Notes under the pieces: model-generated
Databases searched by the model: none
What the model was told of the DNA's origin: nothing
The model's input: the letters and a program-made list of their open reading frames with translations, nothing else
Shown here: in pieces, positions 32,633-40,953 of the stretch
How the letters are laid out: each line of letters opens with the position of its first letter
How positions within the stretch are numbered: the first letter of the stretch is position 1
Translations under genes and position numbers: made by a program
Source: Aquabacterium humicola
GTDB taxonomy: Bacteria; Pseudomonadota; Gammaproteobacteria; Burkholderiales; Burkholderiaceae_C
Assembly (NCBI RefSeq): GCF_030167915.1
Contig: NZ_JARGNB010000002.1
Location: forward strand, 620,001-684,000
DNA: 64,000 nt
Direction of reading: 5' to 3'

Positions 32633-32708
32633 CCGTTCCCCCGTCGGTGCAGGAGGCACCGCCATCCACCCCGGCCGCGAGGCCACGACCCACCCGAGAG
32701 GAGAAGAG

Positions 32709-33908
32709 ATGAAGAACCGCAACCGAGCCCTGGCAGCACGAACGGCCGCAGCGGCAGCGTTGGGATTGATCGGCGCCGGCGCGGCGCATGCGCTGGACTA
32801 CAGCGGCTACTTCCGCGCCGGTCCCGGCCTCGCGTCGCAGGACGCGTCACGGGCCTGTTATGGATTGAACGGCGGCAGCAGCGGCATGAAGTACCGGCTC
32901 GGCAACGAGTGCGACTTCTACGGCGAGTTCGTGCTGAGCCAGCCGTTCTCCAAGGACGGCATCGAATACCGCGCGACGCTGATGGTCAACCACTGGACGC
33001 CGGCGACCGAGCCGGCCGGCGGCAAGGGCTTCGACCAGAACCTGCACGTCGAGCAGATGTTCGCCGAGGCCAAGGGCTTCGACATCGCGCCGCAGGCGAC
33101 CTTCTGGATCGGCAAGGAACGCGGCCGGCGCGTGGACGTGCACATCGTCGACACCTTCTTCACCGAGATGACCGGCGTCGGCGCCGGCTTCAAGGGCCAG
33201 CCGCTGGGCGCGGGCAAGTTCGGCGTCGCCTACTACCGCACCGACAGCGACGCGGCCAGGCCGGGCAACCGCGTCAACCTGGAGTACGTCGGCCTGCCGG
33301 CCAATGCCGATGGCCAGCTGAACTTCTTCGTCACCGCCACCAAGGGCGATTTCGCCGACGGCAAGAGCGGCTTCGGGCTGACGCTGCGGCACGACCAGGG
33401 CAAGCTCTTCGGCACCGGCCTGTCGAACACGCTGTGGCTGCAGTTCGCGCAGGGCTCGGCCGGGCTCAACTCCAACTTCGGCGATCTCACGGCGGGTTCG
33501 GCGGCGAAGAGCTGGCGCATCGTCGAGTCCTTCAACGGCCAGAGCGGCGCGCTCGGCGGCCAGGCGATGCTGCTGCTGGCGAGCGAGAAGGACCGCAGCG
33601 GCAAGAAGACCGACTCCAGCAGCCTCGGCGGCCGCGTGTCGTATGCCTTGTCGCGCAACTTCAAGATGGTGGCCGAGCTCGGGTACTCGCAGTTCAAGCC
33701 GCAGGGTGGGCAGACGGCGAAGCTGACCAAGCTGACGATCGCGCCGACGCTGTCGATCGGCCCGGACTTCTGGAGCCGCCCGGAGTTCCGGCTCTACGCG
33801 ACCAGCGCGAAGTGGAACCGCGCGGCCGGCAACGTGACCGGGCAGGACGCGTTTGCCAACCGCACGTCCGGCACCAGCTACGGCGCGCAGGTGGAGTGGT
33901 GGTTCTGA
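32709..33908 (+). CDS. LamB-type carbohydrate porin
   Basis: A 399-residue outer-membrane protein with a signal peptide ending near AAHA. A maltoporin-like barrel follows: FDYSGYFRAG-like first strand (LDYSGYFRAGPGL), CYGLNGG, KYRLGNECDFYGEF, FWIGKERGRRVDVHIVDTFF, and a terminal aromatic strand QVEWWF ending in phenylalanine, as required for BAM recognition. It should pass sugars or glycosides into the periplasm for the ABC importer. GAGAGGAG lies upstream of ATG 32709, and a LacI-type operator overlaps the promoter. Confidence 0.9.
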   Translation: MKNRNRALAARTAAAAALGLIGAGAAHALDYSGYFRAGPGLASQDASRACYGLNGGSSGMKYRLGNECDFYGEFVLSQPFSKDGIEYRATLMVNHWTPATEPAGGKGFDQNLHVEQMFAEAKGFDIAPQATFWIGKERGRRVDVHIVDTFFTEMTGVGAGFKGQPLGAGKFGVAYYRTDSDAARPGNRVNLEYVGLPANADGQLNFFVTATKGDFADGKSGFGLTLRHDQGKLFGTGLSNTLWLQFAQGSAGLNSNFGDLTAGSAAKSWRIVESFNGQSGALGGQAMLLLASEKDRSGKKTDSSSLGGRVSYALSRNFKMVAELGYSQFKPQGGQTAKLTKLTIAPTLSIGPDFWSRPEFRLYATSAKWNRAAGNVTGQDAFANRTSGTSYGAQVEWWF

Positions 33909-34020
33909 TCGCTTGAACCCCGGCGAGCCAGGGCAGGCCGTCGTCCGACGGCGTTCCGCACGGGTCGCTGCCCTCGCAGCGGCCGCGGCCCGTGCTCCCT
34001 TTTCGAACGAAAGGCGTGCG

Positions 34021-35262
34021 ATGCGTTCGATGTTGGCGTTCGCGGCGGCTGCAGCCCTGGCGGCTGTGCCGCACGCATCGGCGGGCGAGGTCGAGGTCCT
34101 GCACTGGTGGACCTCCGGCGGCGAGGCCCGCTCGGTCCAGTCCCTGAAGGACATGCTGGCCGGGCAGGGGCACCAGTGGCGCGACTTCGCGGTGGCCGGC
34201 GGTGCCGGCGGCGAGGCGATGGCCGCGCTGCGCTCGCGCGTGCTCGCCGGCCGGGCGCCCGCGGCCGCGCAGATCAACGGCACGGCACTGCAGGAGTGGG
34301 GCCGCATGAAGGTGCTGGCCAATCTGGATGACGTGGCGCGCGAGCAGCAGTGGGACGTGCGGCTGGTGCCGCTGATCGCGCAGGCGATGAAGGTCGACGG
34401 CCACTATGTCGCCGCACCGGTCAACGTGCATCGCATCAACTGGCTGTGGATCAACCGCGCGCTGCTCGATCGCGTCGGCGGCCGCACGCCGCAGACCTGG
34501 GACCAGTTCTTCGCGCTGGCCGACAGGCTGCAGAAGGCCGGCTTCATCGCGCTGGCGCACGGCGGCCAGCCGTGGCAGGACTTCACCACCTTCGAGACGG
34601 TGGCGCTGGGCGTGGGCGGGGCAGAGTTCTACCGCCGCGCGCTGGTGCGGCTGGAGCCCGCGGCGCTGAAGAGCGACACGATGGCCCGCGTGCTGGCCAC
34701 CTTCCGCCGGCTCAAGGCCTACACCGACGCCAAGGCGCCGGGCCGCGACTGGAGCGCCGCCACCGGCATGGTCGTGCGCGGCGAGGCCGGCATGCAGCTG
34801 ATGGGCGACTGGGCCAAGGGCGAGTTCATCGCGGCGGGCAAGCAGCCGGTACGCGACTTCATCTGCGCCTCCGCGCCCGGCAGCGATCGAGCCTACAGTT
34901 TCACGGTGGACAGCTTCGCGATGTTCAGGCTGAACGACGCCGTCGCGGTGCAGGCGCAGACGGCGCTGGCGCGAACGATCATGGATCCGCGCTTCCAGGA
35001 GACCTTCAACCTCAACAAGGGGTCGATCCCCGCCGGCCTGGGCGTGGAGATGGGGCGCTTCGACCACTGCGCGCAGGAGTCGAGCGCCTATTTCGTCGCC
35101 TCTTCGATGATCGGCACGCTCGTGCCGTCGGTGGCGCACAAGATGGCGCTGCCCGAACGCACGGCCGCCCGGCTGCGCGACGTGGTGTCGCGGTTCTGGA
35201 ACCACGATGCGACGAGCGTGGACGACACGATGGCGGCACTGCTGCACGCGGCGCGGGAGTAG
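34021..35262 (+). CDS. Sugar ABC transporter substrate-binding protein (family 1), copy 3
   Basis: A 413-residue periplasmic protein with a signal peptide cleaved near SAG-E. The mature chain starts [19 protein letters not shown]. It shares the cleft motifs of the tandem pair at 19-22 kb ([45 protein letters not shown]) but is more divergent. ATG 34021 is in frame with a longer open frame whose extra N-terminus has no signal character. No permease is encoded nearby, so it may deliver ligand to the importer at 21.9-24.7 kb or act in sensing. Confidence 0.9.
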   Translation: MRSMLAFAAAAALAAVPHASAGEVEVLHWWTSGGEARSVQSLKDMLAGQGHQWRDFAVAGGAGGEAMAALRSRVLAGRAPAAAQINGTALQEWGRMKVLANLDDVAREQQWDVRLVPLIAQAMKVDGHYVAAPVNVHRINWLWINRALLDRVGGRTPQTWDQFFALADRLQKAGFIALAHGGQPWQDFTTFETVALGVGGAEFYRRALVRLEPAALKSDTMARVLATFRRLKAYTDAKAPGRDWSAATGMVVRGEAGMQLMGDWAKGEFIAAGKQPVRDFICASAPGSDRAYSFTVDSFAMFRLNDAVAVQAQTALARTIMDPRFQETFNLNKGSIPAGLGVEMGRFDHCAQESSAYFVASSMIGTLVPSVAHKMALPERTAARLRDVVSRFWNHDATSVDDTMAALLHAARE

Positions 35263-35282
35263 TTCGAACCGGAGGAACTCCG

Positions 35283-36191
35283 ATGTCGGCAAAGAAGCTG
35301 GTGCTGTTGTGCTGGTGGGCGCTGGTGCTGCCGGTGCTCGCGGCCGAACCGCTCGACGTGGTGTATCCGCAGGTCGAGGAACGCCCGCCCGGCGACTACG
35401 GCTACGCGCTGCTCGAGCTGGCGTTGATCAAATCGGGGGTGCCCTACCGGCTGCGGATGTCGGACGCGCCGATGAACCAGGAGCGCGCGCGCACCGAGCT
35501 GGCCGGCGGGCGGGTGTCGGTCATCGACTTCGGCGCCGCGCCCGAATTCGAGCAGCGCTTCAAGGCGGTGTACTTTCCGATCGACCGCGGCCTCAGCGGC
35601 TATCGGCTGCCGATCATCCATCGTGCGCAGGCGCCGCAGTTCGCGCGCATCCGCAGCCTCGACGATCTGCGGCAGCGGGTGGCGGGCCAGGGACCGGGCT
35701 GGGCCGACGCCCGCGTGCTGGAGGCCGCGGGCATCCGCGTCGTGTCGGCCGAGTTCCGCCAGCTGTTCCGCATGGTCGATGCGCAGCGCTTCGATTTCTA
35801 CCCGCTCGGGCTGGAGGAGGCGCACGGCCTGCTCGAACGGCATCGGTCCGAGGCGCCCAACTCGATCGTCGAGGGCACGCTGGCGCTGCACTATCCGTTC
35901 GCGCGGCTGTTCTTCGTGAACAGCGCCGACGATCGCCTGCACGACGCGCTGGCCGCCGGGCTGCAGAAGGCATTCGCCGACGGCAGCTTCCAGTCCATGC
36001 TGGAGAACAACGCGCTGGTGAAGGCGAGCCTCGCGCGCGCCGCCATGGCCCGCCGCACGATCATCGACATCGACAACCCGCTGCAGACCCCGGCGTTCCG
36101 GGCGATTCCGCGCGAGTACTTCATCCGCTTCGTCGCCGAGCCGGCAGCGCGCGCGCCGGTGAACCCGGAGCGCCGTTCGGGCCGGCCATGA
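35283..36191 (+). CDS. Periplasmic substrate-binding-domain protein (type 2 fold, SBP_bac_3-like)
   Basis: A 302-residue protein with a signal peptide (LVLLCWWALVLPVLAAE). The body looks like a small type 2 periplasmic binding protein: LDVVYPQVEERPPGDYGYALLEL, a lobe with ARTELAGGRVSVIDFGAAPEF, and IRSLDDLRQRVAGQGPGWADARVLEAAGIRV. It is unrelated to the family 1 sugar-binding proteins around it. GGAGGA precedes ATG 35283. No matching permease is present, so a sensing or scavenging role is possible. It is ATGA-coupled to the next gene. Confidence 0.75.
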   Translation: MSAKKLVLLCWWALVLPVLAAEPLDVVYPQVEERPPGDYGYALLELALIKSGVPYRLRMSDAPMNQERARTELAGGRVSVIDFGAAPEFEQRFKAVYFPIDRGLSGYRLPIIHRAQAPQFARIRSLDDLRQRVAGQGPGWADARVLEAAGIRVVSAEFRQLFRMVDAQRFDFYPLGLEEAHGLLERHRSEAPNSIVEGTLALHYPFARLFFVNSADDRLHDALAAGLQKAFADGSFQSMLENNALVKASLARAAMARRTIIDIDNPLQTPAFRAIPREYFIRFVAEPAARAPVNPERRSGRP

Positions 36192-37321
36192 GCCGCGTGT
36201 TCCTGCGCCACCACTGGACATCGCCTTCGGAGCGAGCGGGGGTTCGGGTCGTGCGCGGGGCGCTGGAGTCCGCGGGCTTGCGCTGGGTCGACACGGTCCA
36301 CGCCGCCTCGGTCGTGCTGGCCAAGCTGCCGGCCCAGGGCGTGTGGGCCGGCGTCACCGGCAGGGGCCCGCGTCCGGTCGACCTCGGTCGATTCCTGACG
36401 CCCTACGACATCGAGTCCCGCGTTTTCCCGCACTTCATGGCGGTGATGGCGCCGTCGCAGCTGTCGCTGTACGGCGTGCCGATCGGCGTGTTCCGCAGCA
36501 ACTGCGTGTGGGTGCATGCCGGGCTGGCGCAGCGCCTGGGCGCGCGGCCCGAGAGCATCGTCGAGTGGATCGACTGGCTCGACCGCGCGAGCGCGCTGGT
36601 GCCGCATCCGCTCGGACTGGGGCGCGAACCGTGGCAGGTGTGCCTGCTGTTCGAAGCGCTGGTGCTCGGACTGTGCGGCGTGGACTTCCATCGCCAGGCC
36701 TTCGGCATGGGCGTCGCGGAAGCGCTGTCGGCACCGTGCATGCGGCAGGCGCTGGTCGTGCTCGGCAGCCTGCGTCGATTCGTCGCGGACGACTGCGTGA
36801 ACCACTCGTGGCACGTGCTCGCGCGCGACGTGCAGGCCGGCCGCTGCGCCGCGGTGGTCATGGGCGACTGGCTGCGCAACGAGTTCGACGGCGACCCGCC
36901 GAAGTCCGAGTCGACAGCGGCCAAGTGGCTCATGCCCGGCACCGAGAACTGCTACCTGTACAACGTCGACTACCTGACACCGATCGTGGTGCCCGGGCAG
37001 ACCCTGGACCGCGGCGGCCTGGCGATGGTCGCGCGCGCGCTGCTCGACGCCGACGTGCAAGGACAGTTCGGCCGCGCCAAGGGTGCGCTGCCGGCGGTGC
37101 GGGACGCCACCGGCCTGCCGGTCGACATCGAAGGCTGGCGCCTGCTGCACCTGTCCTCGCTGAACCCGGATCTGCTGGTGCCGTCGATGACCTTCGAGCA
37201 GGCGACGCCGCGCGGCATGCGCGACGCGATCGCGATGGCCGTGAAGCGCTTCTTCTTCCACCGGGCCGGCCTGGCGGACACGCTGGAGGCGATCGCGCGT
37301 GCCGGGTCCCTGGCCCACTGA
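36188..37321 (+). CDS. Sugar-binding-protein-like protein without signal peptide
   Basis: A 377-residue relative of family 1 sugar-binding proteins that starts where the mature chains start: LRHHWTSPSERAGVRVVRGAL lines up with the [20 protein letters not shown]-type N-terminus of the exported copies. GVPIGVFRSNCVWV, GREPWQVCLLFE, VVMGDWLRNEF and RAKGALPAV complete the resemblance. It shares the RSN-x-VWV and GREPWQV variants with the signal-less protein at 31446, so the two form one subfamily. No leader peptide is present, and the start overlaps the upstream stop (ATGA). A cytoplasmic sensor or binding role is an inference. Confidence 0.8.
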   Translation: MSRVFLRHHWTSPSERAGVRVVRGALESAGLRWVDTVHAASVVLAKLPAQGVWAGVTGRGPRPVDLGRFLTPYDIESRVFPHFMAVMAPSQLSLYGVPIGVFRSNCVWVHAGLAQRLGARPESIVEWIDWLDRASALVPHPLGLGREPWQVCLLFEALVLGLCGVDFHRQAFGMGVAEALSAPCMRQALVVLGSLRRFVADDCVNHSWHVLARDVQAGRCAAVVMGDWLRNEFDGDPPKSESTAAKWLMPGTENCYLYNVDYLTPIVVPGQTLDRGGLAMVARALLDADVQGQFGRAKGALPAVRDATGLPVDIEGWRLLHLSSLNPDLLVPSMTFEQATPRGMRDAIAMAVKRFFFHRAGLADTLEAIARAGSLAH

Positions 37322-37340
37322 GCGGCCTGGACCCCGCCGC

Positions 37341-37346
37341 TACAAT
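37341..37346 (+). promoter_or_regulatory. -10 box of the pigment-cluster promoter
   Basis: TACAAT at 37341-37346, directly after the end of the sugar-regulon genes and 39 bases before the ACP start, followed by CGCCGG as in many Burkholderiales promoters. No good -35 hexamer is visible at 16-18 bases. It marks the likely start of a new operon. Confidence 0.5.
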
Positions 37347-37384
37347 CGCCGGCTTCCCTCGCAGTCCCGCTCGCGTCCTCCACC

Positions 37385-37681
37385 ATGTCCGCACCCGTCT
37401 CGTCCAACCCGTCGATGTCCGCGCCGAACGCGCTCGAAGCGGAGCTGGCGGCGCTGCTGGTCGAAGCGCTGAACCTCGAGGTCCAGCCGGCCGACATCGA
37501 TCCCACCGCGCCGCTGTACGGCGACGGGCTGGGCCTGGATTCGATCGACATCCTCGAGCTCGCGCTCGAGGTGTCGCGCCGCTACGGCTTCCAGCTGCGC
37601 TCGGACGACCAGAACAACCACCTGATCTTCCAGTCGCTGCGCAGCCTGGCCGGCCACGTCGCCACGCACCGCACGGTCTAG
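37385..37681 (+). CDS. Acyl carrier protein of the aryl-polyene cluster
   Basis: A 98-residue carrier protein. Ser53 in GLGLDSIDILELAL is the phosphopantetheine attachment site, and the four-helix pattern is normal. It should hold the growing polyene as a thioester while ketosynthase, reductase and dehydratases act. An in-frame ATG at 37415 would give 88 residues; neither start has a clear Shine-Dalgarno sequence. It is the only carrier protein in the window, whereas characterised aryl-polyene clusters often encode two. Confidence 0.88.
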   Translation: MSAPVSSNPSMSAPNALEAELAALLVEALNLEVQPADIDPTAPLYGDGLGLDSIDILELALEVSRRYGFQLRSDDQNNHLIFQSLRSLAGHVATHRTV

Positions 37682-37706
37682 AGAGGGCCGAGCTGCGGAG
37701 TGCGCC

Positions 37707-38327
37707 GTGACGCTGCGCCTGCTGCTGGGCTTCGGCGCGCTGCTGGCCTATGCCGCGCTGTCGCACTGGTCGATGCTGCACGCGGCCGATGCGCCGTGGG
37801 CGGTGGCCGCGATCTTCGGTCCGCTGCTGCTGCCGTGCCTGGCCTTCGCCTGGCGGCGCGGCAACGTGCTGGTCGCCGGGCTGACTCTCGCCGCGCTGAC
37901 GGCGCTGGTCTTCATCGTCGCGGCCGGCGGCCTGGGCGACGTCAAGCGCCTGTACCTCGCGCAGCATGCGGGCGTGCATGCGGCGCTGGGCCTGGGCTTC
38001 GCGGCCAGCCTGCGCGGACCCGGGCTGCCGCTGATCAGCCAGGTCGCGCGGCGCGTGCACGGCGGCCGCATGGGGCCCGAACTGCTGGCCTACACGACGG
38101 CCGTGACCCGGCTGTGGACCGGCTACTTCTTCGGCATGGCGGGTCTGTCGGCGATCGTCTTCGTTTGGGGATCGTGGGATGCCTGGTCGCTGCTGGCGAA
38201 CCTGCTGACGCCGGCGACGATCGCGCTGCTGTTCGTCGGCGAGCACTGGCTGCGCTACCGCCTGCACCCGGAGTTCGAGCGCGTCTCGATCGCCGACGCG
38301 GTGCGGGCATTCCGGCAGCAGCCGTGA
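37707..38327 (+). CDS. COG4648-type integral membrane protein
   Basis: A 206-residue inner-membrane protein with five to six hydrophobic helices and a polar middle loop (SQVARRVHGGRMGPELLAYTTAVTRLWTGYF). This resembles the COG4648 proteins that accompany ACP and AMP-ligase genes in aryl-polyene clusters. The C-terminal segment LRYRLHPEFERVSIADAVRAFRQQ is cytoplasmic. Its biochemical role is not known to me; it is likely part of a membrane-bound assembly. The start is GTG 37707 with GCGGAG upstream. Confidence 0.75.
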   Translation: MTLRLLLGFGALLAYAALSHWSMLHAADAPWAVAAIFGPLLLPCLAFAWRRGNVLVAGLTLAALTALVFIVAAGGLGDVKRLYLAQHAGVHAALGLGFAASLRGPGLPLISQVARRVHGGRMGPELLAYTTAVTRLWTGYFFGMAGLSAIVFVWGSWDAWSLLANLLTPATIALLFVGEHWLRYRLHPEFERVSIADAVRAFRQQP

Positions 38328-38331
38328 CCGC

Positions 38332-39714
38332 ATGATGTCGACGAACCTGCTGCCCTTGCTGGCCGGCCACGATGCCGGTTCGGTGGTCGCCTGGCGCGAC
38401 GGCCGCGCGATCAGCGCCGCGCAGTACCTGGCCGACGTGCGGGCCTTCGCCGCGCGGCTGCCGGCCGCCGGTGCGGCCGTCAACCTGTGCACTGACCGTT
38501 ATGCCTTCGCGGTGGCCTTCGGGGCCGCGCTGCTGCGCGGACGGACCAGCCTGCTGCCGCCGAACGCGCGGCCCGAGACGCTGGCCTCGCTGCACGCGGC
38601 GCAGGGTGCGCTGTTCGTCGCCAGCGACGATCCCGGGCAGCGGGTGCCCGGCTGCGACACGCTGGTGCCGACGCTCGGCACCGACCCGGCCGGCGGCTTC
38701 GAGCCGGTGAACGCCGAGGGCGACCTGAGCGCGGCCTGCCTGCTGACGTCCGGCTCCACCGGCGTGCCGCAGCCGCACGCCAAGACCTGGGCCCAGCTGC
38801 ATGCCAACTCCGCCGGTGCGCGCGAGCGCCTGGCCGAACTGCTGCAGCGGCCCTCGATGGCCGGCCTGGGCATCGTCTCGACGGTGCCGACCCAGCACAG
38901 CTACGGCTTCGAGTCGGCGCTGCTGCTGGCGCTGCACGGCGGCGCGGCCTTCCACTCGGGGCGTCCGTTCTACCCGGCCGACATCGTGCAGGCGCTGGCC
39001 GAGGTGCCGCGGCCGCGCGCGCTGGTGACGACGCCCTTCCACCTGAAGGCGCTGCTCGGGGCCGGGATCGAACTGCCCGCCATCGACGTGCTGCTCAGCG
39101 CCACCGCCCCGCTGTCGCCGCAGCTCGCGCGCGAGGCCGAGGCGCGCTCCGGCGGCGCGTTGATCGAGATCTACGGCTGCACCGAGGCCGGCCAGGTCGC
39201 GACGCGCCGCACCGCGGCCAGCGAGCACTGGACCACCTTCGGCGAGCTGCGGCTGACGCACGAGCCGGCGACGGGCGATGCCGACGAGCGCTTCGTCGTG
39301 CGCGGCGGCCATGTGCTCGAGCCGACGCCGCTGGCCGACGTGCTGAAGCTCGACGATGCGCGCCGCTTCCTGCTGCTCGGCCGCGCCAACGACCTGATCC
39401 ACGTCGCGGGTCGGCGCAGCTCGCTGGGCCACCTGAACTTCCACCTCAACAGCATCGAAGGCGTGCAGGACGGCGCGTTCTGGCTGCCCGACGACGTGCC
39501 CGACGGTGTCGTGCGGCCGGTGGCCTTCGTCGTCGCGCCGGAGCTGACGGCCGCCGCGATCATGGCCGGCCTGCGGGCGCGGCTCGAAGCGGTGTTCGTG
39601 CCGCGGCGCATCGTGCATGTGGATGCGCTGCCGCGCGAGGCGACCGGCAAGCTGACGCAGCGCGCGCTGCGCGAATTCGCGCTGGCGCAGCTTCCGCGCG
39701 ATGGCCGGCACTGA
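38332..39714 (+). CDS. AMP-dependent ligase (aryl/acyl activation, ApeH/XanA2-like)
   Basis: A 460-residue adenylate-forming enzyme. The phosphate loop LTSGSTG is at residues 138-144, IYGCTEAGQVA is the A5 motif, and Lys440 in REATGKLTQ is the C-terminal catalytic lysine. In this pathway it should activate a hydroxybenzoate starter and load it on the carrier protein. The chorismatase that would make such a starter is encoded at 51429-52439. Either ATG 38332 or ATG 38335 could be used. It overlaps the next gene by 14 bases. Confidence 0.88.
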   Translation: MMSTNLLPLLAGHDAGSVVAWRDGRAISAAQYLADVRAFAARLPAAGAAVNLCTDRYAFAVAFGAALLRGRTSLLPPNARPETLASLHAAQGALFVASDDPGQRVPGCDTLVPTLGTDPAGGFEPVNAEGDLSAACLLTSGSTGVPQPHAKTWAQLHANSAGARERLAELLQRPSMAGLGIVSTVPTQHSYGFESALLLALHGGAAFHSGRPFYPADIVQALAEVPRPRALVTTPFHLKALLGAGIELPAIDVLLSATAPLSPQLAREAEARSGGALIEIYGCTEAGQVATRRTAASEHWTTFGELRLTHEPATGDADERFVVRGGHVLEPTPLADVLKLDDARRFLLLGRANDLIHVAGRRSSLGHLNFHLNSIEGVQDGAFWLPDDVPDGVVRPVAFVVAPELTAAAIMAGLRARLEAVFVPRRIVHVDALPREATGKLTQRALREFALAQLPRDGRH

Positions 39715-40033
39715 GGCGCTGCGGCGGCAGCTGCGCGTGCCGCCCGACCATCCGGCCTTCGCCGGCCACTTTCCGGGCCGGCCGATCCTGCCGGGCGTCG
39801 CGCTGCTGGCCGAGGTGATCGAGACGCTGCGCGCGCACGGGGCCGGCGGCGAGGGGGCGGTCACGGTGCAGGCCGCGAAGTTTCTCGCGCCGGTCGGACC
39901 GGGCGCCGAGCTGACGATCACTTTGCACGTCAGCGCACGCGGCGGCTGGCGCTTCGAGGTGCAGGCCGACGGCGTGCTCGCCGCCAGCGGCAGCGTCGGG
40001 CCCGGCAGCGCCGACCCGGCAGGCGGCGCATGA
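39701..40033 (+). CDS. FabA/FabZ-like hotdog protein (ApeI-like dehydratase)
   Basis: A 110-residue hotdog protein with the FabZ-type segment HPAFAGHFPGRPILPGVALL containing the usual catalytic histidine. It resembles ApeI, which dehydrates beta-hydroxyacyl-ACP intermediates in polyene synthesis. The last residues (PGSADPAGGA) are unstructured-looking. It overlaps both neighbours, by 14 bases upstream and by ATGA downstream. Confidence 0.82.
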   Translation: MAGTEALRRQLRVPPDHPAFAGHFPGRPILPGVALLAEVIETLRAHGAGGEGAVTVQAAKFLAPVGPGAELTITLHVSARGGWRFEVQADGVLAASGSVGPGSADPAGGA

Positions 40034-40953
40034 AGGCCGGCTGGGCGGCCGAGCGCGAGCGCAGCAATGCGCTGGCGCTGCGGGTGATGACATGGATCGC
40101 GCTGAGGCTCGGCCGGCGGATCGCGCGCGGCGTGCTGCACGGCATCGCCGCGTACTTCGTGCTGTTCGCGCCACGCGCGCGCCGCGCCAGCGCGGCCTAC
40201 CTGCAGCGTGTCTTCGGCCGGCCGGCGCGCTGGCGCGAGCTCTACGCCCATGTGTACTGCTTCGCCGCGACCATCCTCGACCGCGTCTACCTGCTGCGCC
40301 GCCAGACCCGCTGGCTGCGGCTCGAGGTGCGCGGGCACGAGGTGATCGCGGACGTGCTGGCCGAAGGCCACGGCGCCTTCCTGATCGGCGCGCACCTCGG
40401 CAGCTTCGAGGTGCTGCGCGCCACGGCGGCGACCGAGCGGCCGGACCTGCGCCTCGCGATGGTCATGTACCCCGACAACGCGCGCCTGATCAACGCCGCG
40501 CTGGCGGCGATCGCGCCCGATGCGGTGCCGGACATCATCGCGCTCGGCCGGCCCGAGGCCATGCTGCAGATCCGGGACCGCCTGGCCGAGGGCACGCTGG
40601 TCGGCATGCTCGGCGACCGCGTGCTGCACGACGACGCCTCGGCGCGTGCGCAGACGCGCCGCATCGCCTTCCTCGGCCGCGAGGCCGAATGGTCCGACGG
40701 TCCGTTCCGCCTCGCCGACCTGCTGCGCCAGCGCATCGTGACGATGGTGGGCCTCTACCTCGGCGGCGACCGCTACGAGGTGCGCTTCGCGCCGCTGGCC
40801 GATTTCCGCGCGCGGCCGGCGAACGCCGCCGAGCGCGAAGCCCGCATCGCCGCGGCGCAGGCCGCCTACGTCGCCCACCTAGAATCGCTGTGCCGCGAAC
40901 AGCCCTACAACTGGTTCAATTTCCATGACTTCTGGCGTGAAGATCCGCGCTGA
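40030..40953 (+). CDS. LpxL/HtrB-like acyltransferase
   Basis: A 307-residue membrane-associated acyltransferase of the lipid A biosynthesis acyltransferase family. His122 and Glu127 in GAHLGSFE form the HX4E catalytic pair, and the LGDRVLHDDASARAQTRRIAFLGR segment follows the family layout. In aryl-polyene clusters this enzyme probably transfers the polyene chain to a lipid carrier. It ends PYNWFNFHDFWRED, typical of the family. It overlaps the LolA-like gene by 29 bases. Confidence 0.87.
   Translation: MKAGWAAERERSNALALRVMTWIALRLGRRIARGVLHGIAAYFVLFAPRARRASAAYLQRVFGRPARWRELYAHVYCFAATILDRVYLLRRQTRWLRLEVRGHEVIADVLAEGHGAFLIGAHLGSFEVLRATAATERPDLRLAMVMYPDNARLINAALAAIAPDAVPDIIALGRPEAMLQIRDRLAEGTLVGMLGDRVLHDDASARAQTRRIAFLGREAEWSDGPFRLADLLRQRIVTMVGLYLGGDRYEVRFAPLADFRARPANAAEREARIAAAQAAYVAHLESLCREQPYNWFNFHDFWREDPR

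Noticed and set aside
33909-34020. Inverted repeats CGTCG/CGACG and a CTTT/AAAG pair before the third binding-protein gene, considered as a terminator
   Set aside because: Short stems, no T run and no sign that the operon ends there; too weak to call.
35262-35282. GTTCGAACC resembling a tRNA T-loop
   Set aside because: No acceptor, D or anticodon stem around it; it lies in a 20-base gap between two genes and ends in a Shine-Dalgarno sequence.
38035-40878. 947-codon minus-strand frame
   Set aside because: Covers five real plus-strand genes in antisense; composition is that of GC-driven shadow translation.
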